A stretch of DNA of 64,000 nucleotides. Origin: Actinokineospora inagensis DSM 44258 (GTDB lineage Bacteria; Actinomycetota; Actinomycetes; Mycobacteriales; Pseudonocardiaceae). How positions within the stretch are numbered: position 1 is the stretch's first letter; each line of letters opens with the position of its first letter. Below are positions 9,582 to 17,272 of this stretch, piece by piece. The notes under the pieces were generated by a model that worked only from the letters and a program-made list of their open reading frames with translations, searched no databases and was not told where the DNA came from. The DNA lies in NCBI RefSeq assembly GCF_000482865.1, contig NZ_AXWW01000017.1, positions 101,798 through 165,797 on the forward strand, given 5' to 3'. Position numbers and translations under genes: made by a program.

Positions 9582-9974
9582 ATGTTCAGGAAGATCCTCG
9601 CGACGGGGTCGATCGCCGTCGCCGTCGTCGCGCTCACGGCAGGGACCGCCACGGCCGCGATCCCGGACAACGTGGACGCGCCCTATGCCCGAGCGGCGGT
9701 GATGGTGAAGGCCGACGGGACCGTCCTCAAGGCGAAGGGGGTGGACTCGGTCGTGCGCAAGGACGTGGGCAGGTACTGCGTCACGTTCACCGACAGCAGG
9801 CTGGTGCCCGGAGAGGTCATCCCCACGACCGCGGCGCTGACCTGGGACCGCTTCATCGCGGTCCCGACATACGCGACCGCCTTCTGCGACAACGACCGCC
9901 GGGTGTTCGCCGTCGGGACCAGCGACAACACCAAGGCGTGGGCCGACAGCGGGTTCACCCTCGTCATCAACTGA
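9582..9974 (+). CDS. Small secreted protein, first of a tandem paralogous pair
   Basis: 130 residues with a clean signal peptide (MFRKILATGSIAVAVVAL, cleavage after TATA-A). The start is set by AGGAG seven bases before the ATG. The mature part has two cysteines (GRYCVTF and AFCDNDRR) likely forming one disulfide, and ends ADSGFTLVIN. It shares the pattern A-P-Y-A, D-G-x-x-L, D-x-G-R-Y-C-V-x-F and W-x-D-x-G-F-T with the next gene, so the two arose by tandem duplication. I know no function for this family. It is expected to be exported by the Sec system and stable outside the cell. Confidence 0.85.
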   Translation: MFRKILATGSIAVAVVALTAGTATAAIPDNVDAPYARAAVMVKADGTVLKAKGVDSVVRKDVGRYCVTFTDSRLVPGEVIPTTAALTWDRFIAVPTYATAFCDNDRRVFAVGTSDNTKAWADSGFTLVIN

Positions 9975-9983
9975 GAGCAACAG

Positions 9984-10412
9984 ATGGGAAGTCAGATGCC
10001 GGGAAAGACCCGAGTCATCGCGTCGTTGGTGGCGACGCTCGCGACGGCAGGCCTCACGACGGTCGCCGCGGCGGGTACCGCCGCCGCCGATGATCCGGCG
10101 GTCGCACCATACGCGTCGTACGCCGCTGTGGTGGACAAGGACGGCAAGCTGTTGCGCGGCAAGAACGTCGAGCAGGCGAAGCGTACCGACACAGGCCGGT
10201 ACTGCGTGAAGTTCAAGGCCCCCTTCGACGCGAACACCGCCATCGTGTCCGCGACGCTGAACTTCTTCGCATTCCCGGGGTCCATCCGGGTTAGCCCCGG
10301 GGCAAGCAAGCGCTGCGACCACGATGCCCGCTCGGTGTACGTCGCCGCGGTGAAGCTGGATAACGGCGCGTTCGTCTGGAGTGACGCCGGATTCACGGTG
10401 GTCGCCTCCTGA
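9984..10412 (+). CDS. Small secreted protein, second of a tandem paralogous pair
   Basis: 142 residues with a signal peptide ending at TAAA-DDP. A second in-frame ATG at 9996 is an alternative start and is preceded by GGGAAG, so the true start may be four codons later. The mature part keeps the two cysteines (GRYCVKF and SKRCDHD) and the WSDAGFTVV ending of its neighbour at 9582-9974, only nine bases upstream, so the pair is likely co-transcribed. Function unknown. A bidirectional hairpin follows. Confidence 0.83.
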   Translation: MGSQMPGKTRVIASLVATLATAGLTTVAAAGTAAADDPAVAPYASYAAVVDKDGKLLRGKNVEQAKRTDTGRYCVKFKAPFDANTAIVSATLNFFAFPGSIRVSPGASKRCDHDARSVYVAAVKLDNGAFVWSDAGFTVVAS

Positions 10413-10421
10413 TACCGCGCA

Positions 10422-10459
10422 CCGACCGCTCGGCCCGACCCGTCGGGTCGAGCGGTCGG
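10422..10459. terminator. Bidirectional hairpin between convergent genes
   Basis: Perfect 11-base arms at 10422-10432 and 10449-10459, with further complementary bases inside the loop, lie between the plus-strand secreted pair and the minus-strand DUF4436 gene. Confidence 0.7.
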
Positions 10460-10469
10460 CATCGCCGTA

Positions 10470-11360
10470 TCAGCCCGTCGGGTCGTCGGTTTCGCGGCGG
10501 GCTTGGCGGAGCCAGGCCAGGGACGCCAGGGACATGCAAATGGCGACGGTGAGCAGGGCCCAGAAGAAGACGATGAAGTCGCTGAGGGTGCCGACGGGTG
10601 GGGTGTCGGGCATGGAGTTGCGGATGCCGGGGATGGCGAACAGGAGTGCGGCGAGGGAGGCGAGGGTGGGGAAGCCGATCTTGTGGGTGGCGACGGCGCG
10701 GGTGACCATGCCGACGGTGACCACGACCAGCAGGACGAGCACCAGCATCAGGCCGAGGGCGAAGGTGATGATGGGTGCGGAGCGGGTGGCGGTCATCTCC
10801 AGGCGGACGTCGCCGATGTGGGTGTCGGGCAGTGGTGTCGCGGTGGCTTTCCAGTCGTGCAGTCCGGCGCGCAGGTCGATGGTGATGGGTACCGGGTCGC
10901 CCTTGGGGTCGGTGATGGCGACTTCCAGTGGGATGTGGTGGGTGTCGAACGGGTAGAGCGAGGTGTCGCCTTCCGCGGTGAGGGTGGCCTCGCGCAGGGG
11001 CATCCACTGGCCTTCGGCGAGTTCGGTGGTGTGGTTGCCGCCGATCTCGTCGAGGGTGAAGCGCAGCGGGGTGGCGAGGCTGCCGTCGGGGTTGCGGTAG
11101 CGGCCTTCCGGGCGGGCGTCGACGCGGACCTTGTAGGCGTTGTCGTCGGCGTTGATCGTCAACAGCGTGACCTTGACGCTGACCCGGTCCGCGGTGGTGC
11201 TGGGGTCGGAGGTGATGATCTGGCCGCGGCCGGTGTCGCTGCTGAGGAAGGTGAACAGGATCACCAGGTAGGCGGCGGTGAAGGCGATCAGGATGCCCAG
11301 CGCGAGGCCGATCCTGGTGCGCCGCTTGGGTTGTGTGGTGCTGGTGGTTCCCTCAGTCAC
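10470..11360 (-). CDS. DUF4436 family integral membrane protein
   Basis: 296 residues. One N-terminal membrane helix (IGLALGILIAFTAAYLVILF, about 17-37) is followed by an extracytoplasmic beta-rich domain (about 40-190, including SLYPFDTHHIPLEVAI). Three more helices lie near the C-terminus, beginning at the PIITFALGLMLVLVLLV stretch and ending in FIVFFWALLTVAICMSLASL. The domain order and the YPFD-H motif match DUF4436, a family common in mycobacteria and relatives with no known function. It is monocistronic and convergent with the secreted pair. Confidence 0.85.
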   Translation of the reverse strand: MTEGTTSTTQPKRRTRIGLALGILIAFTAAYLVILFTFLSSDTGRGQIITSDPSTTADRVSVKVTLLTINADDNAYKVRVDARPEGRYRNPDGSLATPLRFTLDEIGGNHTTELAEGQWMPLREATLTAEGDTSLYPFDTHHIPLEVAITDPKGDPVPITIDLRAGLHDWKATATPLPDTHIGDVRLEMTATRSAPIITFALGLMLVLVLLVVVTVGMVTRAVATHKIGFPTLASLAALLFAIPGIRNSMPDTPPVGTLSDFIVFFWALLTVAICMSLASLAWLRQARRETDDPTG

Positions 11361-11773
11361 GCCCGATGTCCTTTCCGGATTCCCGTTTTCGCGAACACGG
11401 TCTACCGGTTCCCCGCCGGGTGGGGGCGCAACGACAAGCGCGGATCAGCCGACCGGGCGGGATTTCACCCGACCAGGTGGCTGGTGAGAGCGGCCGGGCG
11501 GTGGGATCAGGCGCCGACGGTGAAGGCGACGGTGTAGCGGCCGAGAGGGGACGTCCGGATCGGACCGCAACACGGCGTCGGCCTCCGCGAGCGACGCACG
11601 GGCGATGCGCAGGGCTGCCACTTGCTCGTCCTTCACCTGGAACGTCCACCGCACACCGACGAAGTGCCGCCGCCAGCCCGGGAGCCCGGTCAACGTCAGC
11701 CGTCCGCGCTCTGCTCGGTCACCACGAGAAGGTGATCTCCCCGGCCGAACGGGCCCGGTGGCAGGTGGACTGG
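11361..11773 (-). pseudogene. Gap with a possible frameshifted gene remnant (about 11507-11716)
   Basis: On the minus strand one frame reads FVGVRWTFQVKDEQVAAL, then ASLAEADAVLRSDP, which has normal actinobacterial codon use. About position 11550 the plausible reading moves to another frame that continues PLGRYTVAFTVGA and stops at 11507. Together this looks like a roughly 65-residue protein tail broken by a one-base change. No start codon with a ribosome site and no family was recognised. The rest of the 413-base gap holds nothing I can support. Confidence 0.3.
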
Positions 11774-13183
11774 TCAGGTGAGGGCGTCGGCGAGGCGGCG
11801 CAGGGAGGTGCGGCCGTTGCGGCGGTACATCTCGGCGCCCATCTCGACCCAGTCGCCGACCTTGTTGAGGCTGCCGTGGCCGATCTCCAGACCGGTGCCG
11901 GTGTTCTCGGCGACGTCGACCGCGTCGTCGTCGACGGCGAGGCCGACGGCGGTCGGGATCTGGGTGGCCAGGTCCACGGTGCCTTTGATGATCTTGGCGG
12001 CGGTCTTGCCGTGCTTGGCGCCTGCGCCGACGAGCTTGGCCGCGCGGGGGCCGAGGTACCCGGCGATCTTGCCGACATCGGCCGAGGACTTGGCCGACGC
12101 GGCGAGGAACGCCCGGCCCGCGGCCTTGGAGGCAACGGACACCTTGCCGACGGACTTCATGGCGAGCTTGCCCGCCTTGGCGGCCTTGCCGACGGCACCG
12201 ATCACCGGGAGCGCCCCGAGCAAGTCGGCGCCCAGGCCCGCGATGGTCCCGGCGTCCCAGTCGCCCTTGAGCGCGGCGTCCACCGTGTGCGCGGCCAACG
12301 CACCGGCGGCGGTGATCAACGCGACCGGTCCCATGATCGGCGCGAGCACCGGGATCATGGCGAGCACACCGGACACCGCGGAGACAATGCCGAGGATGTC
12401 GCCGAGGATGCCCCAGCCGGTGGACGCCGCGGCCTCCGCGGCGGCCTTGGCGAGCAGGTAGTCGTACTCCGCGCCGCGGGTGTCGATGAGCCGGTCGAAC
12501 TCGCGGTCGATCAGCAGCGACTGCAACTGGTACTCGGCCTGCACCGCCAGCACCAGGTCCACCAACGCGCGTACCGCGTCGTGCGGGATGCGCTCGGGAC
12601 CGTAGCCGACATCCTTGAACCGCCACATGTCACAGGTGAAGGAGTACCCGCCCCGGGCGAGAGACCCGACGACCCCGAGGTTGCGGGCGACTTCCGGGTC
12701 ACCGAAGTCGATGATCGCGCCGCTGTTGTACTGCACGAGGGACGGGCCGACCGAACCCATCATGCCCCAGCCGTCATCGCCGAGTTCGTCCAGCAGCTTC
12801 TGCCGCTCGGCCGCAGCTTCCGCCGCCCGCGCGTTCCACCCGTCGGTCAGGCTCTGGGTGAAGGCGTCGATCGCCTCGGCCGCCTCCGTCGACGATTTCC
12901 GCAGTGCGGCGAAGTCGGCGTCGAGGCGACGCAACGCGGCGAGGATGCGCTCCTCCTGGTAGAGGTACACGCGGATGAGCTGCTCGATGCGGTAGCGGTC
13001 CTCGTCGCGCAGCGCGTCCGGTTTCCACCCCCAGGTCCGCAGCGACATGTCCTCGCTGCCGGTGAACATGTTGAGCTTGGAGTGCAGCGCGGCGACGATC
13101 TGGTCGTCACCACCCGCCTGATAGCCGAGCCTGGGCATCGGGAAGTTCCCGTTGCCCTCCTTGATCGTGTACAGCGTCCGCAC
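11774..13183 (-). CDS. Large protein with a central hydrophobic/Ala-Gly-rich region, type VII secretion-like cargo (function unknown)
   Basis: 469 residues from a GTG at 13183 with GGAGG seven bases upstream, 15 bases after the stop of the preceding gene. Residues about 1-230 are mostly helical with a conserved-looking start (TLYTIKEGNGNFPMPRLGY). Residues about 245-400 contain a long hydrophobic, glycine/alanine-rich region (WGILGDILGIVSAVSGVLA, then repeated Lys/Ala-rich helices), like the pore or translocation segments of polymorphic toxins. The C-terminus is short (NGRTSLRRLADALT) and carries no toxin domain I recognise. It is translated with the 13198-13812 gene, so the two products probably act together. 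A WXG100/LXG-like secreted role is inference. Confidence 0.6.
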   Translation of the reverse strand: MRTLYTIKEGNGNFPMPRLGYQAGGDDQIVAALHSKLNMFTGSEDMSLRTWGWKPDALRDEDRYRIEQLIRVYLYQEERILAALRRLDADFAALRKSSTEAAEAIDAFTQSLTDGWNARAAEAAAERQKLLDELGDDGWGMMGSVGPSLVQYNSGAIIDFGDPEVARNLGVVGSLARGGYSFTCDMWRFKDVGYGPERIPHDAVRALVDLVLAVQAEYQLQSLLIDREFDRLIDTRGAEYDYLLAKAAAEAAASTGWGILGDILGIVSAVSGVLAMIPVLAPIMGPVALITAAGALAAHTVDAALKGDWDAGTIAGLGADLLGALPVIGAVGKAAKAGKLAMKSVGKVSVASKAAGRAFLAASAKSSADVGKIAGYLGPRAAKLVGAGAKHGKTAAKIIKGTVDLATQIPTAVGLAVDDDAVDVAENTGTGLEIGHGSLNKVGDWVEMGAEMYRRNGRTSLRRLADALT

Positions 13184-13197
13184 GTCCTGGCCTCCGT

Positions 13198-13812
13198 TCA
13201 GGCGAACTCGACGGTCTTGCACACCGCGCCGACGATGTCGACGCACTCCTCCCACTGCGGGATGTTCTCCGTCGCGACCGCGAAATCGGCCATGGCATAG
13301 CGCTCGGGGATCGGGACGAACACGTGCATCTGCCGCACGAGCGTGGGACCGCCACCGTCGACCAGCAGGTTGACCGGCTTCTCGACCTTGGCCTCCTCGG
13401 TGAGCACCACGGCGTCACCGCACGGCAGCCGCACCACCCCGACCTCCGCGTCCGGGTAGATCGCCCCCATCGTCCGCGCCAGCCGGTGCACCGTCTGCTC
13501 GTTCGCCAACTCGCTCGGCCGCGCGGTCACCGTCAACATGATCGAACTCAGGTGCCCCTCGCCTTCCGGCGCGCACAGCAGGATGCCCGCCCACACCGCG
13601 CCCGCGGCGGCCAACATCTCGTACATCGCCTGCTGCGCCAACACCGCGTGCGCGATCTGCTCATCCGACGGCTTCGGGTCCAACGCGGTCAGCTCGTCCA
13701 ACAGCTTGTTCGTGTTGTCCTCGGCGGACACCAAGAAATCGATCTCCCGGAACTGCTCCGGAACCGAGAACGACATCGGCAACTCGGTACTGGGCGCGGC
13801 AGACGGCGACAC
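13198..13812 (-). CDS. Conserved hypothetical protein partnered with the 11774-13183 gene
   Basis: 204 residues from the GTG at 13812, which has AGGGAG nine bases upstream. An ATG twelve codons further in (13776) is the alternative. There is no signal peptide or membrane segment. The sequence (FREIDFLVSAEDNTNKLLDEL, later GHLSSIMLTVTARPSELANE and VFVPIPERYAMADFAVATEN) resembles soluble proteins of about 200 residues found beside WXG100/ESX-type genes in actinobacteria, which may act as chaperones. I cannot name the family with certainty. It is the first gene of a two-gene unit. Confidence 0.65.
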   Translation of the reverse strand: MSPSAAPSTELPMSFSVPEQFREIDFLVSAEDNTNKLLDELTALDPKPSDEQIAHAVLAQQAMYEMLAAAGAVWAGILLCAPEGEGHLSSIMLTVTARPSELANEQTVHRLARTMGAIYPDAEVGVVRLPCGDAVVLTEEAKVEKPVNLLVDGGGPTLVRQMHVFVPIPERYAMADFAVATENIPQWEECVDIVGAVCKTVEFA

Positions 13813-14095
13813 AGTGGTCAACTCCCTGGGCGAAGCGGTACACGCTGACACCGCCCAGCCTGCCCGCGCCCGCAGGCGGGCTCATCCGCCGGGCGACGCC
13901 ATCACCCGATCCCGCCACGAAGACCACACGTTCCGACGACAACGACCTCGGCCCCGATTGGTCGTGTGAACAGGTTCCGGCAGGCGCAACGTGGACGATC
14001 GGCCGGACCCGGAGACTGCCATCATCGACGTCCCGGCATCGCTCATCCGCGCCCACCGATCAGACCCGAACCGCTGACTCGTGGACGGTCACTTA

Positions 14096-14112
14096 GAGTG
14101 CGTCTCACGTGG
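14096..14112. repeat. Terminal inverted repeat of the IS5-family element (one end)
   Basis: Seventeen bases, GAGTGCGTCTCACGTGG, matching the other end at 14926-14942 in its inner 12 bases except for one A/G change. Confidence 0.75.
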
Positions 14113-14909
14113 CAAGTTTCTTGAAGCAGACGAGTGTGGCGGCGAGGTGGTTGCGGGCGTGGCGTTCCCGGCGGATGGCGAGTCGGCGGTGGCCGTTGGT
14201 GAGCCGGGCCAGGGTGCGTTCGACGACCCGGCGGTGGCGTCCCGGCTTCTGCGAGGTGTCGACGCCCTTGCGGGCGATGCGGACCATGATGCCGCGTTCG
14301 ATCAGCCACTTGCGGAGTTCTCGCACGTCGTAGGCTTTGTCGGCGTGGAGTTTGTCCGGTCGGGATCTTCGCCCGCCGCGTGGTTGCCGTATCCGGGGTA
14401 TCGCCTGGACCGGCGGGCGCAGGGCGTGGTGGTCGTTGAGATCGGCCGCCGACACCCCGACGACCAGCGGCAGTCCGGCGCGGTCGGTCAGGACGTGGAT
14501 CTTCGAGCCGGTTTGGCCCGGTCGACCGGGTTCGGACCGGTCAGCGATCCCCCTTTGTCGCCCTCACCGCGGCGGCGTCGACCACAACACGCGACCAATC
14601 GAGCAGACCCCGCTCGCCGAGCCGGTCAAGCACCGCGTGGCGGACCCGAGTCCACAACCCCGCCCTGGTCCACTCGGAGAACCGCCGATGCGCCGTCGGC
14701 ACCGTGACCCCGAACGAGCGCGGCAACATCCGCCACGCGCACCCGCTGGTCAGCACGAACACCATCGCGGTGAACACCGCCCGATCATCCAACGGCGCCG
14801 TCCCACCACCCTGCGGACGCACAGCGAACCCCGGGATCAACGGCTCCACCAACCGCCACAACTCGTCCGGCACCAACCGCAACGACAACTCATCCACACA
14901 CAAGATCAT
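14105..14909 (-). CDS. IS5-family DDE transposase, two frames joined by -1 frameshifting
   Basis: The first frame (14541-14909, ATG start) encodes the N-terminal domain, including LTSGCAWRMLPRSFG and the first catalytic Asp in SRVVVDAAAVRA, and stops soon after a run AAAGGGGG. Slipping back one base there continues as GGSLTGPNPVD. This leads into the second frame with GVSAADLNDHHAL, the second Asp in LHADKAYD and the Glu in RRVVERTLARL. This layout is usual for IS427-type elements, which make the full transposase by programmed frameshift, so the gene is probably intact rather than broken. Its role is cut-and-paste transposition of the 847-bp element. Confidence 0.88.
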
Positions 14910-14925
14910 CCCACACCAAGACCAA

Positions 14926-14942
14926 CCACGCGAGACAGGGCC
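14926..14942. repeat. Terminal inverted repeat of the IS5-family element (other end)
   Basis: Read inward on the minus strand it is GGCCCTGTCTCGCGTGG. It is followed outside the element by the TTA copy at 14943-14945. Confidence 0.75.
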
Positions 14943-15068
14943 TTAACGTACTTGGGTGTCGCCTCATCGGCGCTCACACGATCGGGCTATACCTGTGCGT
15001 CGCGCGACGAAAAGGCCCCCGAACCTCGCATATCGTGGCGCCGCTAGTCCTATCGAGAGGAGATTCTT

Positions 15069-15326
15069 GTGACTGTCTTGTCCCGGTTCGCCTGCGGACT
15101 GTTGGTCGCGGCGGCGGCCGTACTGGCAACAGCGGGGTCCGCGCTCGCCGACGGCGGTCTCGACGTCAACTTCGGCGTTGGCGTGAACGCGGCGAACAAC
15201 TGGAACTTCGCCGCCGCGTCCGTGTGCTTCCAGGAACTCGCGGTCGTCCCGGTCGGCGGCGCGTGGAACGGGAACACGGTCAACCACTGCGTCAACGGCA
15301 ACGTCCTCGACCACAGCGGACGATAG
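15069..15326 (+). CDS. Small secreted protein, unknown
   Basis: 85 residues from a GTG preceded by AGAGGAGA. The signal peptide (LSRFACGLLVAAAAVLATAG) is cleaved after SALA. The mature part is about 58 residues, rich in Asn/Gly/Val, with two cysteines (ASVCFQEL and VNHCVNGN). It somewhat recalls the small secreted proteins of aerial-growth actinomycetes, but it lacks the chaplin pattern and I do not assign it there. It lies just beyond the insertion sequence. Confidence 0.75.
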   Translation: MTVLSRFACGLLVAAAAVLATAGSALADGGLDVNFGVGVNAANNWNFAAASVCFQELAVVPVGGAWNGNTVNHCVNGNVLDHSGR

Positions 15327-15458
15327 CCCTCGGTCCCCACCGGTTCATTGGCTCAGCGGCGCGTCGATGGTTGTCGTGCGAGACGTGGTCGCTTGCCACG
15401 GCCGGACTCGCTGCGAGTGGCCGTGTATTCGGCGTGGCCAGTTCGCCGGTGTCGCTCG

Positions 15459-15623
15459 TCACCGGCAGATGCAGGCCCGGGGCAACGCGGAAGCCTTGGT
15501 CGCGGTGCAGTAGCGAACGCCGATGGGGTCGTGGTCGTGCCACGGGTGGGGGCACACGGCACAGTTGTCGGCGGCGTCGACAGGGGCCACCGGTGGGGCG
15601 GTCCGCGGCTCAGACACGGGCAT
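15459..15623 (-). CDS. RGCVC-family small cysteine/histidine protein
   Basis: 54-residue protein. Its ATG (15623) lies inside the end of the upstream gene (14-base overlap), indicating translational coupling. The sequence carries CAVCPHPWHDHDPIGVRYC and ends RACICR, matching the pattern C-x-x-C-P-H-P...H-D-x-x-x-x-R-Y-C...R-(G/A)-C-(V/I)-C of the RGCVC family of short actinobacterial proteins. The five cysteines and three histidines suggest metal binding. The biochemical role is unknown. Coupling to an ornithine/alanine-dehydrogenase-type enzyme suggests that the two proteins work together. Confidence 0.8.
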   Translation of the reverse strand: MPVSEPRTAPPVAPVDAADNCAVCPHPWHDHDPIGVRYCTATKASALPRACICR

Positions 15624-16746
15624 GCGGGTACTCCGATGATCGATGTTGGAACGAGAGGATGCGGGGGTTCAGGATGGTTCCCTCGCGGATCTCGATGGCG
15701 CGCCGGATGATCTCGCTGGAGTCCCAGGCGCCGGTGAGAACCGGGCGTAGATGCGGGAGCAACGCCTCACTGATCTCCCAGGTCGCGGAGTTCCACAGGT
15801 AGGACGGGCTGTGGTCAACACCGTAGTGGCGCACGTGGTCCCCCAGCAGGAAGTCCGGCTGTGCGAACGAGGTGGGGCGGGCCCACTCGAAGCCCATTCC
15901 CGCGTCGCAGGAGACGTCGACGACCAGGGTCCCCGACGCCAACATGGACAGATCGTCGTTGGTGAGGAACACCAGCGGCGCGTCGGTGTCCTGGAGCACA
16001 CAGTTGACGATGATGTCGTGTCCGGCGAGGAATGCCGGCAGCGGCACGCGGCCGTCAGCGGTGAAGGCGTGGCCGCGTCGCGAATCGGCGCCGTCGTGGT
16101 CGAAGTGGATGATCCGCGCGGAGTGGATCGGCGAGCTGACGGCCGCGACGCCGCGGTTGGTGAGGATGTTGACCTCGTGCACCCCGAGCGCGTTGAGAGC
16201 CGTCACGGCACCTCGCGCGGTGGCACCGAACCCCATCACGACGGCGCGCAACCGTCGCCCGTAGTCACCGGTCGAGCCGAGCAACTGCATGGAGTGCAAC
16301 ACCGAGCAGTAGCCCGCGAGCTCGTTGTTCTTGTGGAAGACGTGCAGGCCGAACGAGCCGTCGGCGGTCCAGTGGTTCATCGCCTCGAAAGCGATGAGCG
16401 TCAGCCGTCGTTCAACGGCGAGCTGGGTGAGTTTCTCGTCTTGGACGCAGTGCGGCCAACCCCACAGCACCTGCCCTTCCCGCAGCTCCGCGACATCGTC
16501 GGCGAGCGGCTTCGGCAGCAGGATGACATCACATTCCGCGATGAGCTCCTCGCGCGAACGCACTCCCGCGACGGATGCCGCGAGTTGCTCGTCGGAGACG
16601 CCGAAGCGTTCCCCGTAGCCGCGCTCCAGGTAGACGCGATCCCGCAGGTCCGCGTCGATCCTGTCCAGGTGCAGCGGGTGGATGGGAAGTCGGAGTTCGT
16701 GCTCTTTTCGGGAGTGGGCGATGACGCCGAGGCTGAGCTGGTCCAC
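15610..16746 (-). CDS. N5-(carboxyethyl)ornithine synthase / alanine dehydrogenase family enzyme
   Basis: 378 residues from the GTG at 16746 (AGGA upstream). The N-terminal half has the AlaDH/PNT fold, with SLGVIAHSRKEHELRLP at the start and LLPKPLADDVAELREGQVLWGW. The C-terminal half is a Rossmann domain with VVMGFGATARGAVTAL for NAD(P) binding. Length and motifs fit the carboxyethylornithine-synthase branch, which condenses ornithine or a related amine with pyruvate under NADPH, better than true alanine dehydrogenase. The substrate cannot be fixed from sequence. It overlaps the RGCVC gene downstream and is divergent from the phosphoketolase gene. Confidence 0.75.
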   Translation of the reverse strand: MDQLSLGVIAHSRKEHELRLPIHPLHLDRIDADLRDRVYLERGYGERFGVSDEQLAASVAGVRSREELIAECDVILLPKPLADDVAELREGQVLWGWPHCVQDEKLTQLAVERRLTLIAFEAMNHWTADGSFGLHVFHKNNELAGYCSVLHSMQLLGSTGDYGRRLRAVVMGFGATARGAVTALNALGVHEVNILTNRGVAAVSSPIHSARIIHFDHDGADSRRGHAFTADGRVPLPAFLAGHDIIVNCVLQDTDAPLVFLTNDDLSMLASGTLVVDVSCDAGMGFEWARPTSFAQPDFLLGDHVRHYGVDHSPSYLWNSATWEISEALLPHLRPVLTGAWDSSEIIRRAIEIREGTILNPRILSFQHRSSEYPHARV

Positions 16747-17272
16747 GTGTGTCCTGTTCCTCGGTGGGCGGCGCCGCCCACCGGACGGGGCCGCGGTAGG
16801 ACCCAGGCGTCGGGCGCCGTGGGTTCTCCGGGTGGTCCCCAACCACCACGACAGTCCTTTTTGGACTTGCGGGAGAACGCGAGTCCCCACGCCGGGTGCG
16901 GCAACGGGATTCTCGTCGAGATGCGCCATTCGCCGATCCCCCAGGTTGAGGTCACACCGGGGTCCAGGGCACTTGCACACGACAGTACACCCCTGCGCCG
17001 GGAAAGCCCCACCTCACTTCCCGCCAGGTGATCGGGTTCGGCTCGCCCAGGGCATCGCCACTGACCTCGGTGGCGCACGTCGTCACGTCGACGGCTTCAT
17101 CACGTCGGAGTACAGGCAGGGGCGTAGGCTTCGTCGCGTCGATGGCGACTCGTGTACCCGCGGTCGAGCCGCCGTTCCCGACACCGCCTGACCTCGCACA
17201 ACCCATCACCGCCCCGTGCCCCCGGACGGCGACCGTGCTACCAGCGCACCGCGCCCCCGAGGAGTCATCGTC
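16747..17272. other. Divergent promoter region between the synthase and phosphoketolase genes
   Basis: This 526-base stretch separates two divergently read genes and should hold both promoters. I see no clear hairpin, operator or gene in it. Confidence 0.5.

Larger units (their letters stand above)
14096..14942 (-). mobile_element. IS5-family (IS427-like group) insertion sequence, apparently complete
   Basis: 847-bp element. Its ends carry imperfect 17-base inverted repeats (14096-14112 and 14926-14942) sharing GTCTC-R-CGTGG. It is flanked by a 3-base direct duplication TTA at 14093-14095 and 14943-14945, which fits the short T-A-containing target duplications of this family. It contains one transposase split over two frames. 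The element sits between the two-gene unit ending at 13812 and a small secreted gene, so it appears to have inserted into an intergenic region. Confidence 0.88.

Noticed and set aside
11333..13300. Open frame on the plus strand opposite the 469-residue gene
   Set aside because: Shadow frame; the minus-strand reading has a ribosome site and natural protein composition.
15069..15326. Chaplin
   Set aside because: Size and secretion fit loosely, but the chaplin hydrophobic motif with spaced Cys is absent.
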